From: Peribacillus butanolivorans
GTDB lineage: Bacteria; Bacillota; Bacilli; Bacillales; DSM-1321
Reading direction: 5' to 3'
Assembly: GCF_001273755.1 (NCBI RefSeq)
Contig: NZ_LGYA01000005.1
Span: forward strand, 124,001 to 188,000
Length of the DNA stretch: 64,000 nucleotides
Both the position numbers and the translations under genes were made by a program. The notes beneath the pieces are model-generated. The model had not been told where the DNA came from and made no database searches. It worked only from the letters and a program-made list of their open reading frames with translations. Within the stretch, counting starts at the first letter, position 1. Every line of letters begins with the position of its first letter. This document shows, one piece after another, positions 43,061-53,069 of the stretch.

Positions 43061-44014
43061 TTAACACTCTACAGCACCGCCGCTAATTCTTTTCACACCA
43101 CGTACCTTAGCGACATCTTCAATAAGTTTCAACATTGCCCGGTCCTTCATTTTAGCTTCAATCATGAAATCGACGTCTTGTCTGAGATCCCTTAGTACTT
43201 TCAAAAGGGGCATAATGAATTCAAAATCGATATAATCTGCATGCGAGCGAAATGCACCTGCCGACTTTGGAGAAGAAATATGAACCTTAGGAACCGTCCC
43301 AGTCTGATTCCAGGTGGAGAAAATTTGGATGAGCAGCTCGTTAAGCGGCTCATCGGATAGATTCGCTAGATGGTGGTGGTAATCAAAGACAAGCGGAATG
43401 TTTTCCTTTTTACACACGATCAAGGTTTCTGATGCTGTATATGTTTTATCGTCATTCTCCAAGGTCATCCTTGCTTTCACATGCTTGGGGAGCGACTTAA
43501 GGTTGTCATGAACCCGTATTATGGCTGATTCTTTATCACCATAAGCTCCACCGACATGGATATTGATAAAAGAGGAGTCGGCAATCCCCATCGCATCAAG
43601 CATCTTATAGTGAAACTCCATGTCTTTTACGGCATTTTGTGTAATCTCGGGTTTAGGGCTTGTAAACAACGTAAACTGATTAGGGTGAAAGCTAACCCGC
43701 ATTTTATGTGCAGATATCCAATCGCCGATCTGTTTCCATTCTTGTTTAAAAGGAGTGACAAAATCCCATTCTACCTCGGGGTGCGTGGCTAAAGGAACAA
43801 TTGAACTGGACATCCGGTAGATTTCTATTTGGTGGGCTGTATTATATTGAAGGACCCTTAATGTACTTTCAATGTTCTGTTTTGTCACACTAAGAAGCTT
43901 TTGCATCCCTTCCTCTTGTCCAAGTGCGCTGTACCGCTTAAAGGTAAGCGTCTTAGCGGGGGAAGCTTCCCAAAGACAGGTGGCATTAGATACATATCCA
44001 AATCTAATTTTCAT
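43061..44014 (-). CDS. uvsE: UV DNA damage endonuclease UvsE
   Basis: Metal-dependent TIM-barrel endonuclease (UvdE family) of 317 residues that nicks 5' of cyclobutane dimers and 6-4 photoproducts. '[14 protein letters not shown]' at the start, '[16 protein letters not shown]' near 106 and '[16 protein letters not shown]' near 150 hold the metal ligands; '[18 protein letters not shown]' near 210. ATG at 44014 with AGGGAGAG. B. subtilis orthologue is YwjD. Confidence 0.92.
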   Translation of the reverse strand: MKIRFGYVSNATCLWEASPAKTLTFKRYSALGQEEGMQKLLSVTKQNIESTLRVLQYNTAHQIEIYRMSSSIVPLATHPEVEWDFVTPFKQEWKQIGDWISAHKMRVSFHPNQFTLFTSPKPEITQNAVKDMEFHYKMLDAMGIADSSFINIHVGGAYGDKESAIIRVHDNLKSLPKHVKARMTLENDDKTYTASETLIVCKKENIPLVFDYHHHLANLSDEPLNELLIQIFSTWNQTGTVPKVHISSPKSAGAFRSHADYIDFEFIMPLLKVLRDLRQDVDFMIEAKMKDRAMLKLIEDVAKVRGVKRISGGAVEC

Positions 44015-44040
44015 TTAATTCTCTCCCTAAAAACGCGATG

Positions 44041-45246
44041 TTAAAGAAAAGGAGAAAGGATGGAAGCCAGTGATTCTTTTGCTGTACGGACTACATTAAT
44101 GGAGGATAGTGAATCCCTGCTTAATGGCTTAGATTCAGCTATGTCTACCGCCAATTCCTTTTTTACATCTTCTATAAATGCTCGGTCAAATATCAAACAA
44201 TTGATTTCACTATTTAAAAATAGACTTCGTTTATCAAAATTAGCAGTACCAACATCACAAATTATATCATCAATCAATATCACTTTAGAATGGTAGAACC
44301 CTCTTTGAAATTGCAGAATAGCAGCACCTTCCTTTAATAAAACCCGGAAATAGGGGAAGGATGCCTCTTTGACAAGGGCGTGATCCGACATTTCAGGAAC
44401 AATGACCGTCACAGAAACCTTGCGTGCAAGGGCTGACCTTAATTCCTGAAACAGTGTTTGACTGGGGATGAAGTATGGGGTTCCGATTATGATTTTTTTC
44501 TCAGCTTGCTGAATTAAGCGTGTTAAAGTCTGCTCAAGATGGCTTCCGTTCGTGACAATAACCTGATGAGCCTGAGTACCAGGAACCAAGGTAGGAAAAT
44601 ATGCAGGTGTTCCCCGGTAATCTTCGTTTGTATCGTGAACCCAGTCAGAAAGGAAGACTTCCTGCAAATCCTTAACTCCTTCCCCAGTTATTTTTACATG
44701 GTAATCTCTCCAAGGATTTAACTTTTCCCCTTGGTTAATATACTCCCTGCCGATATTAAATCCGCCAAGATAGCCGATCCGACCGTCTATTACGGTTATT
44801 TTGCGGTGATTTCTTTTTTGTATCGAATAAAAAAGGAAGGGGAGCTTGGGTTTAAAGCTAAATGAAAAATGAACGCCGCTTTTCTTTAATTCCTGAATGC
44901 TCTCCCGGGAAATGTTTTTACTGCCAATCCTGTCGACTAACAGCCTTACTTCTACACCCGCTTCAGCTTTAGTTTGAAGTAACTTTAAAAACTCCTTACT
45001 AAATTTATCATTTTTTACTATATAAAAAAGAATATGGATAGAATCCTGAGCTAGCTTGATTTCTTTCATGAAATCATCAAACAGTATTTTCCCTGATGTG
45101 AATACAGTCATGTCACTTTTCCGAGGCGGATATTTAATGTTCGTTACCTGCTTCATATTACGCTTATGCCCTAACTTAAAATCGACCCAACACCAAGTGA
45201 AGATCAATAAAAAAATAGAGGCAAGCGTAGTGATTATCTTCAACAA
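44041..45246 (-). CDS. ywjE: Cardiolipin synthase-like PLD protein (YwjE/ClsB)
   Basis: Membrane-anchored phospholipase D family protein of 401 residues with one N-terminal hydrophobic segment and two intact HKD motifs: 'HRKITVIDGRIGYLGGFNIG' near 151 and 'FYHSKVILIDDIICDVGTAN' near 319. Makes cardiolipin from two phosphatidylglycerols. In B. subtilis the corresponding ywjE is expressed in sporulation. Lies 27 bases upstream of uvsE on the same strand. ATG at 45246, GGGGGG ribosome site. Confidence 0.9.
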   Translation of the reverse strand: MLKIITTLASIFLLIFTWCWVDFKLGHKRNMKQVTNIKYPPRKSDMTVFTSGKILFDDFMKEIKLAQDSIHILFYIVKNDKFSKEFLKLLQTKAEAGVEVRLLVDRIGSKNISRESIQELKKSGVHFSFSFKPKLPFLFYSIQKRNHRKITVIDGRIGYLGGFNIGREYINQGEKLNPWRDYHVKITGEGVKDLQEVFLSDWVHDTNEDYRGTPAYFPTLVPGTQAHQVIVTNGSHLEQTLTRLIQQAEKKIIIGTPYFIPSQTLFQELRSALARKVSVTVIVPEMSDHALVKEASFPYFRVLLKEGAAILQFQRGFYHSKVILIDDIICDVGTANFDKRSLFLNSEINCLIFDRAFIEDVKKELAVDIAESKPLSRDSLSSINVVRTAKESLASILSPFL

Positions 45247-45424
45247 AACAAAATCCCCCCTAATTGATTTAATTTAGTTTGGCTCAAGTTACTTGTTCAT
45301 AACCATCAAAAAAAGAGTGAAGATAAACTACATTTTTTTTCTAAAATAGAAGGTAAATTTACAGAATTGTCGAACTATACAATAAGATGTTGAAAAACAA
45401 ACCATATTATTTAGAAAGAAAAAG
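45247..45424. other. Upstream half of ywjE/ywjF intergenic region
   Basis: Very AT-rich spacer with runs of A and T; apart from the ywjE ribosome site nothing is recognisable. Confidence 0.5.
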
Positions 45425-45452
45425 TTGACTGAATGCTCATTCATTATATAAT
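45425..45452 (+). promoter_or_regulatory. ywjF promoter with FadR-like operator
   Basis: TTGACT (45425-45430), 16-bp spacer and TATAAT (45447-45452). The spacer holds a perfect inverted repeat TGAATG-CT-CATTCA (45430-45443), close to the half-sites of the Bacillus FadR box (TGAATGA...TCATTCA) but with a shorter gap. Binding here would block RNA polymerase. Confidence 0.78.
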
Positions 45453-45555
45453 GGAATTAATCAAATTTCAGAAAAATGCCATATTTTCAAATTTATTAAA
45501 ATGAGCAACTAGGCATTTTACTTGAATAAAAATTTTTTAGAGGGGGAAAGAGTGC

Positions 45556-47691
45556 ATGGAAATGAATGGCCTGCTGTGGATTAACTTAACTGCATTTTTA
45601 CTTGTAACCGCTTACGCCGCTGGATTATTTGTCTATTTGATAAGGACTCGAATAGCTTATATAAAACTTGGTAAAAAAGTGGAATTCGATAACCGTGTGA
45701 AAGATCGTCTCGTGAAAATAGGGGTTTATGTATTTGGACAGAAGAAGCTCTTTAAAGATAAAAAGAGCGGAATCATCCATGCCATGTTATTTTACGGTTT
45801 CATCTTAGTGCAATTTGGTGCACTGGACTTTTTTATAAAAGGCTTAAAGCCTGGGTGGCATCTACCGTTTGGCCCCGTGTACCCGGCCTTTACTTTCTTC
45901 CAAGAAATCGTGACGCTTACGGTTCTTGTCGCAATCCTTTGGGCAGCTTATCGTCGTTACGTAGAGAAACTTGTTCGTTTGAAAAGAGATTTTAAAGCAG
46001 GATTGGTTGTTATCTTCATAACAGGAATCATGATTACAGTGTTACTAGGTAATGGGATGGGAATGATCTGGCACGGACACGAAGCAACTTGGTCAGAGCC
46101 AGTTGCCTCTAGTATCGCCTATCTATTTGGCTGGATGGGACCAACAGCAGCGACTGTTGTGTTTTATGTAGCCTGGTGGATGCATTTGCTAATCATATTA
46201 TCGTTCCTCGTTTATATCCCGCAGTCTAAGCATGCTCACTTAATTGCTGGACCAATAAATGTATTTCTTAACCGTCTGGATAATCCAGGAAAATTAAAGT
46301 CGGTAGATTTAGAGGAAGAGGTTTTAGACAAAGAAGGCAATCAATATTATGGTGCCAAATATATCGAGGACTTAACGCAATATCAAATGGTGGACCTCTA
46401 TGCATGCGTAGAGTGCGGCCGTTGTACGAATATGTGCCCGGCAACTGGTACAGGGAAAATGCTGTCGCCGATGGATATTATCATCAAGATGCGTGACCAT
46501 TTAACAAATACAGGTGCAGCTGTTACAACAAAGCAGCCATGGGTTCCATCCTTCGTTTTTGGCAATTCAAAGGGAAATAAGATAGCACTAGCCAGTGCCA
46601 CGCAGGGAGCACAGGAATCAGCTGCAGCAACTGAAGCTTACAGCCCGAGCTTAATTGGAGAAGTCATTACTGAAGAAGAACTTTGGGCATGTACCACTTG
46701 CAGGAACTGTGAAGACCAATGTCCGGTAATGAATGAACATGTCGACAAAATTATCGATATGCGCCGATATCTAGTCTTGACTGAAGGTAGGTTGGATCCA
46801 GATGCTCAACGTGCGATGACAAACATTGAGAGACAAGGGAACCCTTGGGGATTGAATCGTAAAGAGAGAGAAGACTGGAGAGTCCTGCGTGATGATGTTA
46901 ACATCCCGACAGTTAAAGAATTGCAAAAAGCAGACGAGGAATTCGAATATTTATTCTGGGTAGGTTCAATGGGATCGTACGATAACCGAAGCCAGAAAAT
47001 TGCCCTTTCCTTCGCTAAATTAATGAATGAAGCGGGCATCAAATTTGCAATCTTAGGAAATAAGGAGAAAAACTCAGGAGATACTCCTCGCCGATTAGGT
47101 AATGAGTTTGTTTTTCAAGAGCTTGCAATGAAAAATATAGAGGAATTCCAGAAAAATGAAATTAAAAAAATCGTGACAATTGATCCGCATGCCTACAATA
47201 TTTTTAAGAATGAGTATCCGGATTTTGGTTTGGAAGCTGAGGTATATCACCATACTGAATTACTAGCCAAACTTGTCAGTGAAGGCAGATTGGTACCACA
47301 GTATCCGGTTAATGAAACGATTACATTCCATGATTCTTGTTATTTGGGAAGATACAATGATGTATACAGTCCGCCACGTGAAATTTTACAATCTATTGAA
47401 GGCGTCAAGCTTATTGAGATGGAACGTAACCGTGAAAAAGGCATGTGCTGTGGAGCTGGAGGCGGCTTGATGTGGATGGAAGAAGAAACCGGAAACCGTA
47501 TAAATGTGGCACGTACTGAACAAGCACTCGCCGTTAACCCAACTGTTATCAGTTCCGGCTGTCCGTACTGTTTGACCATGTTATCTGATGGTACAAAAGC
47601 AAAAGAAGTTGAAGAAAATGTAAAAACGTATGATGTAGCCGAATTACTCGAAAAAGCGGTTATTGGTGAAAATAAGTCAATAGCATCTTAA
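45556..47691 (+). CDS. ywjF: Membrane iron-sulfur oxidoreductase YwjF (ETF:quinone-type)
   Basis: A 711-residue protein with five to six N-terminal membrane segments (DsrM/NarI-like), two ferredoxin-type Fe-S motifs ('CVECGRCTNMCP' near 287 and 'CTTCRNCEDQCP' near 382) and two CCG domains ('CCGAGGGLMW' near 635, 'CPYCLTML' near 674). It is thought to pass electrons from acyl-CoA dehydrogenases via ETF to quinone. Matches B. subtilis YwjF (FadF), a FadR-regulon member. ATG at 45556 after AGAGGGGGAAAG. Confidence 0.9.
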   Translation: MEMNGLLWINLTAFLLVTAYAAGLFVYLIRTRIAYIKLGKKVEFDNRVKDRLVKIGVYVFGQKKLFKDKKSGIIHAMLFYGFILVQFGALDFFIKGLKPGWHLPFGPVYPAFTFFQEIVTLTVLVAILWAAYRRYVEKLVRLKRDFKAGLVVIFITGIMITVLLGNGMGMIWHGHEATWSEPVASSIAYLFGWMGPTAATVVFYVAWWMHLLIILSFLVYIPQSKHAHLIAGPINVFLNRLDNPGKLKSVDLEEEVLDKEGNQYYGAKYIEDLTQYQMVDLYACVECGRCTNMCPATGTGKMLSPMDIIIKMRDHLTNTGAAVTTKQPWVPSFVFGNSKGNKIALASATQGAQESAAATEAYSPSLIGEVITEEELWACTTCRNCEDQCPVMNEHVDKIIDMRRYLVLTEGRLDPDAQRAMTNIERQGNPWGLNRKEREDWRVLRDDVNIPTVKELQKADEEFEYLFWVGSMGSYDNRSQKIALSFAKLMNEAGIKFAILGNKEKNSGDTPRRLGNEFVFQELAMKNIEEFQKNEIKKIVTIDPHAYNIFKNEYPDFGLEAEVYHHTELLAKLVSEGRLVPQYPVNETITFHDSCYLGRYNDVYSPPREILQSIEGVKLIEMERNREKGMCCGAGGGLMWMEEETGNRINVARTEQALAVNPTVISSGCPYCLTMLSDGTKAKEVEENVKTYDVAELLEKAVIGENKSIAS

Positions 47692-47701
47692 TTTTAAATT
47701 G

Positions 47702-47753
47702 AAATTGCCTGCTTCTTTTAAATGAATAAATTCAATTGAAGTAGGCAATTTTT
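47702..47753 (+). terminator. Intrinsic terminator after ywjF
   Basis: AAATTGCCTGCTTC and GAAGTAGGCAATTT pair with one G-T wobble, with a 22-base loop and T-rich tail. Confidence 0.8.
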
Positions 47754-47805
47754 AATTATTTTTGAACTAAATATTTTAATTTTTGTAAAAATTATGTAAT
47801 ATGAT

Positions 47806-47819
47806 ATTAAGCGCTTACA
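47806..47819 (+). promoter_or_regulatory. Possible catabolite (CcpA) cre site
   Basis: ATTAAGCGCTTACA matches TGWAANCGNTNWCA at 12 of 14 positions (mismatch only at the first two). It lies about 65 bases upstream of thl. Weakly supported without a mapped start site. Confidence 0.4.
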
Positions 47820-47843
47820 ATAAATATTTTTTTGATCCTATAT

Positions 47844-47857
47844 TGAGCGAGCGTTCA
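47844..47857 (+). promoter_or_regulatory. FadR-like operator upstream of thl operon
   Basis: TGAGCG-AG-CGTTCA: same 6-2-6 inverted repeat geometry as the box at 45430-45443, with half-site variation. It sits 26 bases before the thl start, near the transcription start. Confidence 0.7.
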
Positions 47858-47883
47858 ATCAATGTTACTTAAAGGAGGAAAAA

Positions 47884-49077
47884 ATGATGACAAAAACAGT
47901 GATTGTTAGTGGTGTGAGAACACCTTTTGGTAAATTCGGCGGAGGCCTTAGCAGTTTGACAGCATCACAACTTGGAGGAATTGCAATCAAGGAGGCGGTT
48001 AAGCGGGCAGGGATTGAAAGCAGCCAGATAGACGAGGTCATTATGGGGAATGTGTTACAAGCAGGTCAAGGCCAAATACCTTCTCGCCAGGCAGCACGTC
48101 TTGCAGGATTACCTTGGGAAGTGAAAACCGAAACCATTAATAAAGTATGTGCATCAGGACTTCGTAGTGTGACATTGGCTGATCAGATTATTCGCTTGGG
48201 GGAGGAAGAAATCATTGTTGCCGGCGGGATGGAATCGATGAGCAATGCACCTTATATTCTTCCGAAAGCAAGATGGGGACTTAGGATGGGTGATGCCCCG
48301 CTTAAGGACACAATGATTTCTGATGGGCTTAGCTGTAGCTTTACCGGCGTACATATGGGTACATACGGCAATAGTACTGCTGAGGAACTTGAACTTACCC
48401 GTGAGGACCAAGATAGCTGGGCCTACGAAAGTCATCAAAAAGCGATAAAAGCAATTGATGGCGGTTTCCTTGCTGAAGAAATTATTTCCGTACAGGTTCC
48501 GGTACGAAAAGGTGAACCAATTACAATTGAACATGATGAAGGGCCAAGAAAAGATACATCCTCTGAGAAACTCGCTAAATTAGGTCCGGCTTTTAATAAC
48601 GAAGGGACTATAACTGCAGGAAATGCGCCAGGGGTCAATGATGGAGCAGGCGCACTCGTGTTAATGAGCGAAGATCGTGCGGAAAAAGAAGGGAAAACGC
48701 CTTTTGCCTATATTTTAGGTCATGCCGAAGTGGCTGTTGAAGCAAAGGATTTTCCTAAAACACCGGGCTTAGTCATAAATAAAATCTTAGAAAAGACAGG
48801 TAAATCGATAGAAGACATTGATTTATTTGAAGTAAACGAAGCATTTGCTGCGGTGGCACTGGCCAGTGGGAAAATTGCCAACATCGAGCCGGAAAAAGTC
48901 AATGTGAACGGTGGAGCCGTAGCATTAGGGCACCCAATCGGAGCCAGTGGAGCTCGAATCATCATTACGCTAATGCATGAATTGAAACGGCGTGGCGGTG
49001 GATTAGGTATTGCAGCAATTTGTAGTGGCGGCGGCCAAGGAGATGCCATATTAATCGAAGTACCAAAGCAGGGCTGA
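47884..49077 (+). CDS. mmgA: Acetyl-CoA C-acetyltransferase (thiolase)
   Basis: Thiolase of 397 residues, either cleaving acetoacetyl-CoA/3-ketoacyl-CoA or condensing acetyl-CoA. The nucleophilic Cys is in 'NKVCASGLRSVTLADQI' near 89, and the second Cys in 'GIAAICSGGGQGDAILIE' near 383; 'NVNGGAVALGHPIGASGARI' near 341 carries the catalytic His. ATG at 47884 with AAAGGAGG at 47871-47878. First gene of the operon to icmF. Confidence 0.92.
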   Translation: MMTKTVIVSGVRTPFGKFGGGLSSLTASQLGGIAIKEAVKRAGIESSQIDEVIMGNVLQAGQGQIPSRQAARLAGLPWEVKTETINKVCASGLRSVTLADQIIRLGEEEIIVAGGMESMSNAPYILPKARWGLRMGDAPLKDTMISDGLSCSFTGVHMGTYGNSTAEELELTREDQDSWAYESHQKAIKAIDGGFLAEEIISVQVPVRKGEPITIEHDEGPRKDTSSEKLAKLGPAFNNEGTITAGNAPGVNDGAGALVLMSEDRAEKEGKTPFAYILGHAEVAVEAKDFPKTPGLVINKILEKTGKSIEDIDLFEVNEAFAAVALASGKIANIEPEKVNVNGGAVALGHPIGASGARIIITLMHELKRRGGGLGIAAICSGGGQGDAILIEVPKQG

Positions 49078-49108
49078 TAGATTCATAGATAAATAAGGAG
49101 GGATATTC

Positions 49109-49966
49109 ATGAGCATTCATAAAGTAATGGTCATTGGCGCGGGGCAGATGGGATCTGGTATTGCACAAGTTTGCGCAATGAGCGGTTATGAAGTTCTTTT
49201 ACATGATTTAAAAGAAGAGTATGTAGAAAAAGGCTTAGGCACAATTATCAAAAATCTTTCCCGTCAAGTTGAAAAAGGGAAAATGGCAGCTGAGGATAAA
49301 GATGCAACCCTTTCACGATTGACTTCATCAACAGATTTAAAAAATGCCGCTGGGGTTGATTTGGTGATTGAAGCGGCGATTGAAAATATGGAAATTAAAA
49401 CAAAGCTATTCGCCGAGTTGGATGAAATTACTCCGAAACACGTAATTCTTGCATCCAATACTTCTTCACTACCGATTACCGAAATAGCCGCCGCCACAAG
49501 AAGACCGGAAAAGGTAATTGGCATGCATTTTATGAATCCCGTTCCGGTCATGAAGCTGGTTGAGATTATTCGAGGCCTTGCAACAACGGACGAAGTTTAT
49601 AAAAAAGTTGAGAAAATGGCGGAATCTCTAAGCAAGGTACCGGTTGAAGTAAATGATTTCCCTGGCTTTGTCTCGAACCGGATTTTGATGCCGATGATTA
49701 ATGAGGCCATTTATACACTATATGAGGGTGTCGCTACTAAAGAGGCAATCGATGACGTGATGAAGCTAGGAATGAATCATCCGATGGGTCCGTTGACACT
49801 AGCTGACTTCATTGGGTTGGACACATGTTTATACATAATGGAAACCCTTCACCAAGGGCTAGGAGATGATAAATACCGTCCATGTCCTCTGTTAAGAAAA
49901 TATGTAAAAGCAGGGTGGTTAGGTAAGAAGTCAGGGCGTGGCTTTTACGAATATAACAAATCATAG
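49109..49966 (+). CDS. mmgB: 3-hydroxybutyryl-CoA dehydrogenase
   Basis: NAD-dependent dehydrogenase of 285 residues. N-terminal Rossmann motif '[20 protein letters not shown]' at about 8-27, catalytic '[20 protein letters not shown]' near 137, and the C-terminal helical domain from ~185. Oxidises (S)-3-hydroxybutyryl-CoA to acetoacetyl-CoA for the thiolase encoded just upstream. ATG at 49109 after AAGGAGGG. Confidence 0.93.
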   Translation: MSIHKVMVIGAGQMGSGIAQVCAMSGYEVLLHDLKEEYVEKGLGTIIKNLSRQVEKGKMAAEDKDATLSRLTSSTDLKNAAGVDLVIEAAIENMEIKTKLFAELDEITPKHVILASNTSSLPITEIAAATRRPEKVIGMHFMNPVPVMKLVEIIRGLATTDEVYKKVEKMAESLSKVPVEVNDFPGFVSNRILMPMINEAIYTLYEGVATKEAIDDVMKLGMNHPMGPLTLADFIGLDTCLYIMETLHQGLGDDKYRPCPLLRKYVKAGWLGKKSGRGFYEYNKS

Positions 49967-49995
49967 AGAGTATGCAGCTAGGGAGGAATGAAGGA

Positions 49996-51126
49996 ATGGA
50001 TTTCAAGTTTACAGAAGAGCAGGAAATGATGCGGAAAATGGTACGTGATTTTGCGGTGAATGAGATTACCCCACATATCGAGGCAATGGAAAGAGGAGAG
50101 TTCCCCAAAACAATCCTGCATAAAATGGGTGAGCTTGGGTTAATGGGAATCCCGATTCCAGAACAATATGGGGGAGCGGGTATGGACTTTATGTCGTATA
50201 TTATCGCCATTAATGAAATTTCCAAAGTAAGCCCGACTCTCGGTGTCATATTGTCTGTTCATACTTCTGTTGGAACAAATCCAATCGTTTATTTTGGAAC
50301 GGATGAGCAGAAGCAAAAATATGTGCCTAAGCTTGCCGCGGGAAAAATGTTAGGTGCTTTTTGTTTAACAGAACAAAGCTCAGGTTCCGATGCTGCTAGT
50401 TTGAAATCAAAAGCGGTCAAGGAAGGCGGTATGTATCGAATAAATGGTTCCAAGGTATTTATCACCAACGGTGGCGAAGCAGATGTATATATTATTTTTG
50501 CCTCAACCAACCCTGAGAAGGGGAGCAAGGGAATCTCTGCCTTTATCGTAGAAAAAGGAACCCCGGGCTTAATCATTGGAAAAAATGAACGTAAAATGGG
50601 TCTTCATGGATCGAGCACCGTACAGGTAACCTTTGAAGATATGAAAATACCTGCAGTTAATATCCTTGGCAACGAAGGTGAGGGCTTTAAGATAGCGATG
50701 GCCAACTTGGATTCTGGAAGGATAGGCATTGCTTCTCAAGCACTTGGAATCGCTGAAGGTGCCTTGGAACATGCTGTCCAATATGCAAAAGACAGAGTGC
50801 AATTTGGTAAACCAATTGCAACCCAGCAGGGGATTGGTTTCAAGCTGGCTGAAATGGCAACGAACATAGAAGCTTCTAGACTACTGGTCTATCGAGCGGC
50901 GTATTTACGCTCCAAAGGATTGAATTGCGGCAAGGAGGCGTCCATGGCTAAGCTATTCGCTTCGAGGACGGCTGTTGAGGTGACAATAGAAGCCGTTCAA
51001 GTATACGGCGGCTATGGATACACAACGGAATATCCAGTCGAGCGCTATTTCAGGGATGCAAAGGTAACCGAAATATATGAGGGTACCAGTGAAATACAGA
51101 GGATGGTCATCAGTAAAAATCTATAA
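49996..51126 (+). CDS. Acyl-CoA dehydrogenase 1 (short-chain/butyryl type)
   Basis: FAD-dependent enzyme of 376 residues; passes electrons to ETF. '[20 protein letters not shown]' near 120 and '[20 protein letters not shown]' near 336 are signatures, and the catalytic base is the Glu in '[13 protein letters not shown]' near 357. ATG at 49996 is preceded by GGGAGGAATGAAGGA; an upstream in-frame TTG at 49972 has no role. MmgC-like. The paralogue follows at 51153. Confidence 0.9.
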   Translation: MDFKFTEEQEMMRKMVRDFAVNEITPHIEAMERGEFPKTILHKMGELGLMGIPIPEQYGGAGMDFMSYIIAINEISKVSPTLGVILSVHTSVGTNPIVYFGTDEQKQKYVPKLAAGKMLGAFCLTEQSSGSDAASLKSKAVKEGGMYRINGSKVFITNGGEADVYIIFASTNPEKGSKGISAFIVEKGTPGLIIGKNERKMGLHGSSTVQVTFEDMKIPAVNILGNEGEGFKIAMANLDSGRIGIASQALGIAEGALEHAVQYAKDRVQFGKPIATQQGIGFKLAEMATNIEASRLLVYRAAYLRSKGLNCGKEASMAKLFASRTAVEVTIEAVQVYGGYGYTTEYPVERYFRDAKVTEIYEGTSEIQRMVISKNL

Positions 51127-51152
51127 AAAAGAAAAAAGTGGGGGACACAGTC

Positions 51153-52292
51153 ATGCAATTTAAACTAACAGAAGAACATGAAATGATCAGAAAAATGGTA
51201 CGCGACTTTGCCCAAAATGAAGTGGCTCCGTCAGCCGCTGAAAGGGATGAAGAAGAACGATTTGACCGTGAGATTTTTGATAAAATGGCTGAACTAGGAT
51301 TGACAGGGATTCCATGGCCAGAAGAATATGGCGGCATTGGAAGCGATTACTTAGCTTATTGTATCGCGATTGAGGAACTTTCCCGTGTTTGCGCTTCTAC
51401 GGGAGTAACTTTATCCGCCCATACCTCTCTTGCAGGATGGCCAATTTACAAATTTGGATCTGAAGAGCAAAAACAAAAATACCTTCGTCCGATGGCGCAG
51501 GGTGAAAAAATAGGTGCGTATGGTCTGACGGAGCCAAGCTCAGGCTCTGACGCTGGTGGTATGAGAACGACTGCAAAGCTTGTAGGTGATGAATATATTA
51601 TTAATGGTTCAAAAATTTTCATCACGAATGGCGGGATTGCTGATACGTATGTAGTCTTTGCATTGACAGACCCTGAATCCAAACAAAAAGGAACAAGTGC
51701 CTTTATCATTGAAAAAGACTTCCCGGGCTTTAGTGTGGGTAAAAAAGAGAAAAAGCTGGGGATTCGTTCATCACCAACCACGGAAATTATTTTTGATGAG
51801 TGCCGTGTGCCTAAAGAAAATCTTCTTGGCAAAGAAGGAGAGGGCTTTAAAATTGCGATGATGACGCTTGATGGTGGCCGTAACGGAATTGCGGCCCAGG
51901 CAGTCGGCATTGCACAGGGTGCATTGGATGCAGCAGTTGACTATGCAAAAGAGCGTGTCCAATTTGGAAAACCAATTTCCGCACAGCAAGGCATCGGTTT
52001 TAAATTAGCGGATATGGCGACAGGAGTGGAGGCTTCAAGGCTATTAACCTATCAGGCAGCTTGGTTAGAGTCAGAAGGTCTTCCTTATGGAAAAGAGTCG
52101 GCAATGTCAAAACTATTTGCAGGGGATACAGCAATGAAAGTGACGACAGAGGCCGTGCAAGTTTTCGGTGGTTATGGATATACAAAAGATTATCCAGTTG
52201 AACGCTATATGCGTGATGCAAAAATCACCCAGATCTATGAAGGTACGCAGGAAATTCAAAAGCTGGTCATCTCAAGGATGATAACTAAATAG
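51153..52292 (+). CDS. acdA: Acyl-CoA dehydrogenase 2 (AcdA-like)
   Basis: Paralogue of the preceding gene, 379 residues, same layout: '[20 protein letters not shown]' near 122, '[20 protein letters not shown]' near 337 and catalytic Glu in '[13 protein letters not shown]' near 360. The ATG at 51153 has GTGGGGGA eight bases upstream; a GTG at 51138 overlaps that site. Two different acyl-CoA substrates, for example butyryl-CoA and isobutyryl-/2-methylbutyryl-CoA, are the likely division. In B. subtilis acdA stands next to ywjF as well. Confidence 0.9.
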   Translation: MQFKLTEEHEMIRKMVRDFAQNEVAPSAAERDEEERFDREIFDKMAELGLTGIPWPEEYGGIGSDYLAYCIAIEELSRVCASTGVTLSAHTSLAGWPIYKFGSEEQKQKYLRPMAQGEKIGAYGLTEPSSGSDAGGMRTTAKLVGDEYIINGSKIFITNGGIADTYVVFALTDPESKQKGTSAFIIEKDFPGFSVGKKEKKLGIRSSPTTEIIFDECRVPKENLLGKEGEGFKIAMMTLDGGRNGIAAQAVGIAQGALDAAVDYAKERVQFGKPISAQQGIGFKLADMATGVEASRLLTYQAAWLESEGLPYGKESAMSKLFAGDTAMKVTTEAVQVFGGYGYTKDYPVERYMRDAKITQIYEGTQEIQKLVISRMITK

Positions 52293-52405
52293 AATTGAAA
52301 TCAGGTTTTCCGGTGAGGAATCGTTCTTCCCGGAATACCCTTTTCATTTTTCAAAAGACTGTCTTTTGAACATTAAATGATAGGCTTTCCAAAAGGGGTT
52401 AGAAA

Positions 52406-53044
52406 ATGGAAAAAAGAGAAGTTCATGCGTCAGTAAAGGATGAGCGGTTGGTTGAAAAAAGACGTACACAAATGATAAAAGGTGCGGTGACCCTTTTTAA
52501 AGAAAAGGGATTTCATCGTACTACGACGAGGGAAATCGCTAAAGCCGCTGGTTTCAGTATAGGTACGTTATATGAGTATATCCGGACAAAGGAAGATGTT
52601 TTATATCTGGTCTGTGATTTTATTTACGATGAAGTTCAGGAAAAACTTCAGAAAGAAATTGAACAGAGTGATGGGACACTAGAAAGTCTGAAACTGACAA
52701 TCGCTTATTTTTATCAAGTAATGGATGATATGCAGGACGAAGTTCTAGTTATGTATCAAGAAGTGAAAGCTCTGACGAAAGATGCATTACCATACGTGCT
52801 AAACAAAGAAATCCAGATGGTAGGTATGTTTGAAAAGGTCATAACAAAATGTGTCGAAAATGGGGAGCTTCTGTTAACGGAAAATCAAATAAGTCTTGTT
52901 TCTCATAACATTTTTGTTCAGGGACAGATGTGGAGTTTTAGAAGATGGGCTTTACACAAAAAGTATACGCTTCAAGAGTATGTTGAACTGCAGACACAAT
53001 TATTGATTCAAAATGTATCGATTCAGAAAAGTACTTTGATATGA
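52406..53044 (+). CDS. TetR-family regulator of the acyl-CoA cluster
   Basis: A 212-residue TetR protein. Helix-turn-helix at about 40-62: 'TTREIAKAAGFSIGTLYEYI'. The C-terminal ligand domain has hydrophobic helices suited to acyl-CoA. It lies within the acyl-CoA operon between acdA and icmF; the FadR-like boxes at 45430 and 47844 make it a candidate to bind them. It is not a close-length match to B. subtilis FadR (194). ATG at 52406 after AAAAGGGG. Confidence 0.85.
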   Translation: MEKREVHASVKDERLVEKRRTQMIKGAVTLFKEKGFHRTTTREIAKAAGFSIGTLYEYIRTKEDVLYLVCDFIYDEVQEKLQKEIEQSDGTLESLKLTIAYFYQVMDDMQDEVLVMYQEVKALTKDALPYVLNKEIQMVGMFEKVITKCVENGELLLTENQISLVSHNIFVQGQMWSFRRWALHKKYTLQEYVELQTQLLIQNVSIQKSTLI

Positions 53045-53069
53045 ATTCGTTTCAATAAGGAGGAGCTAA

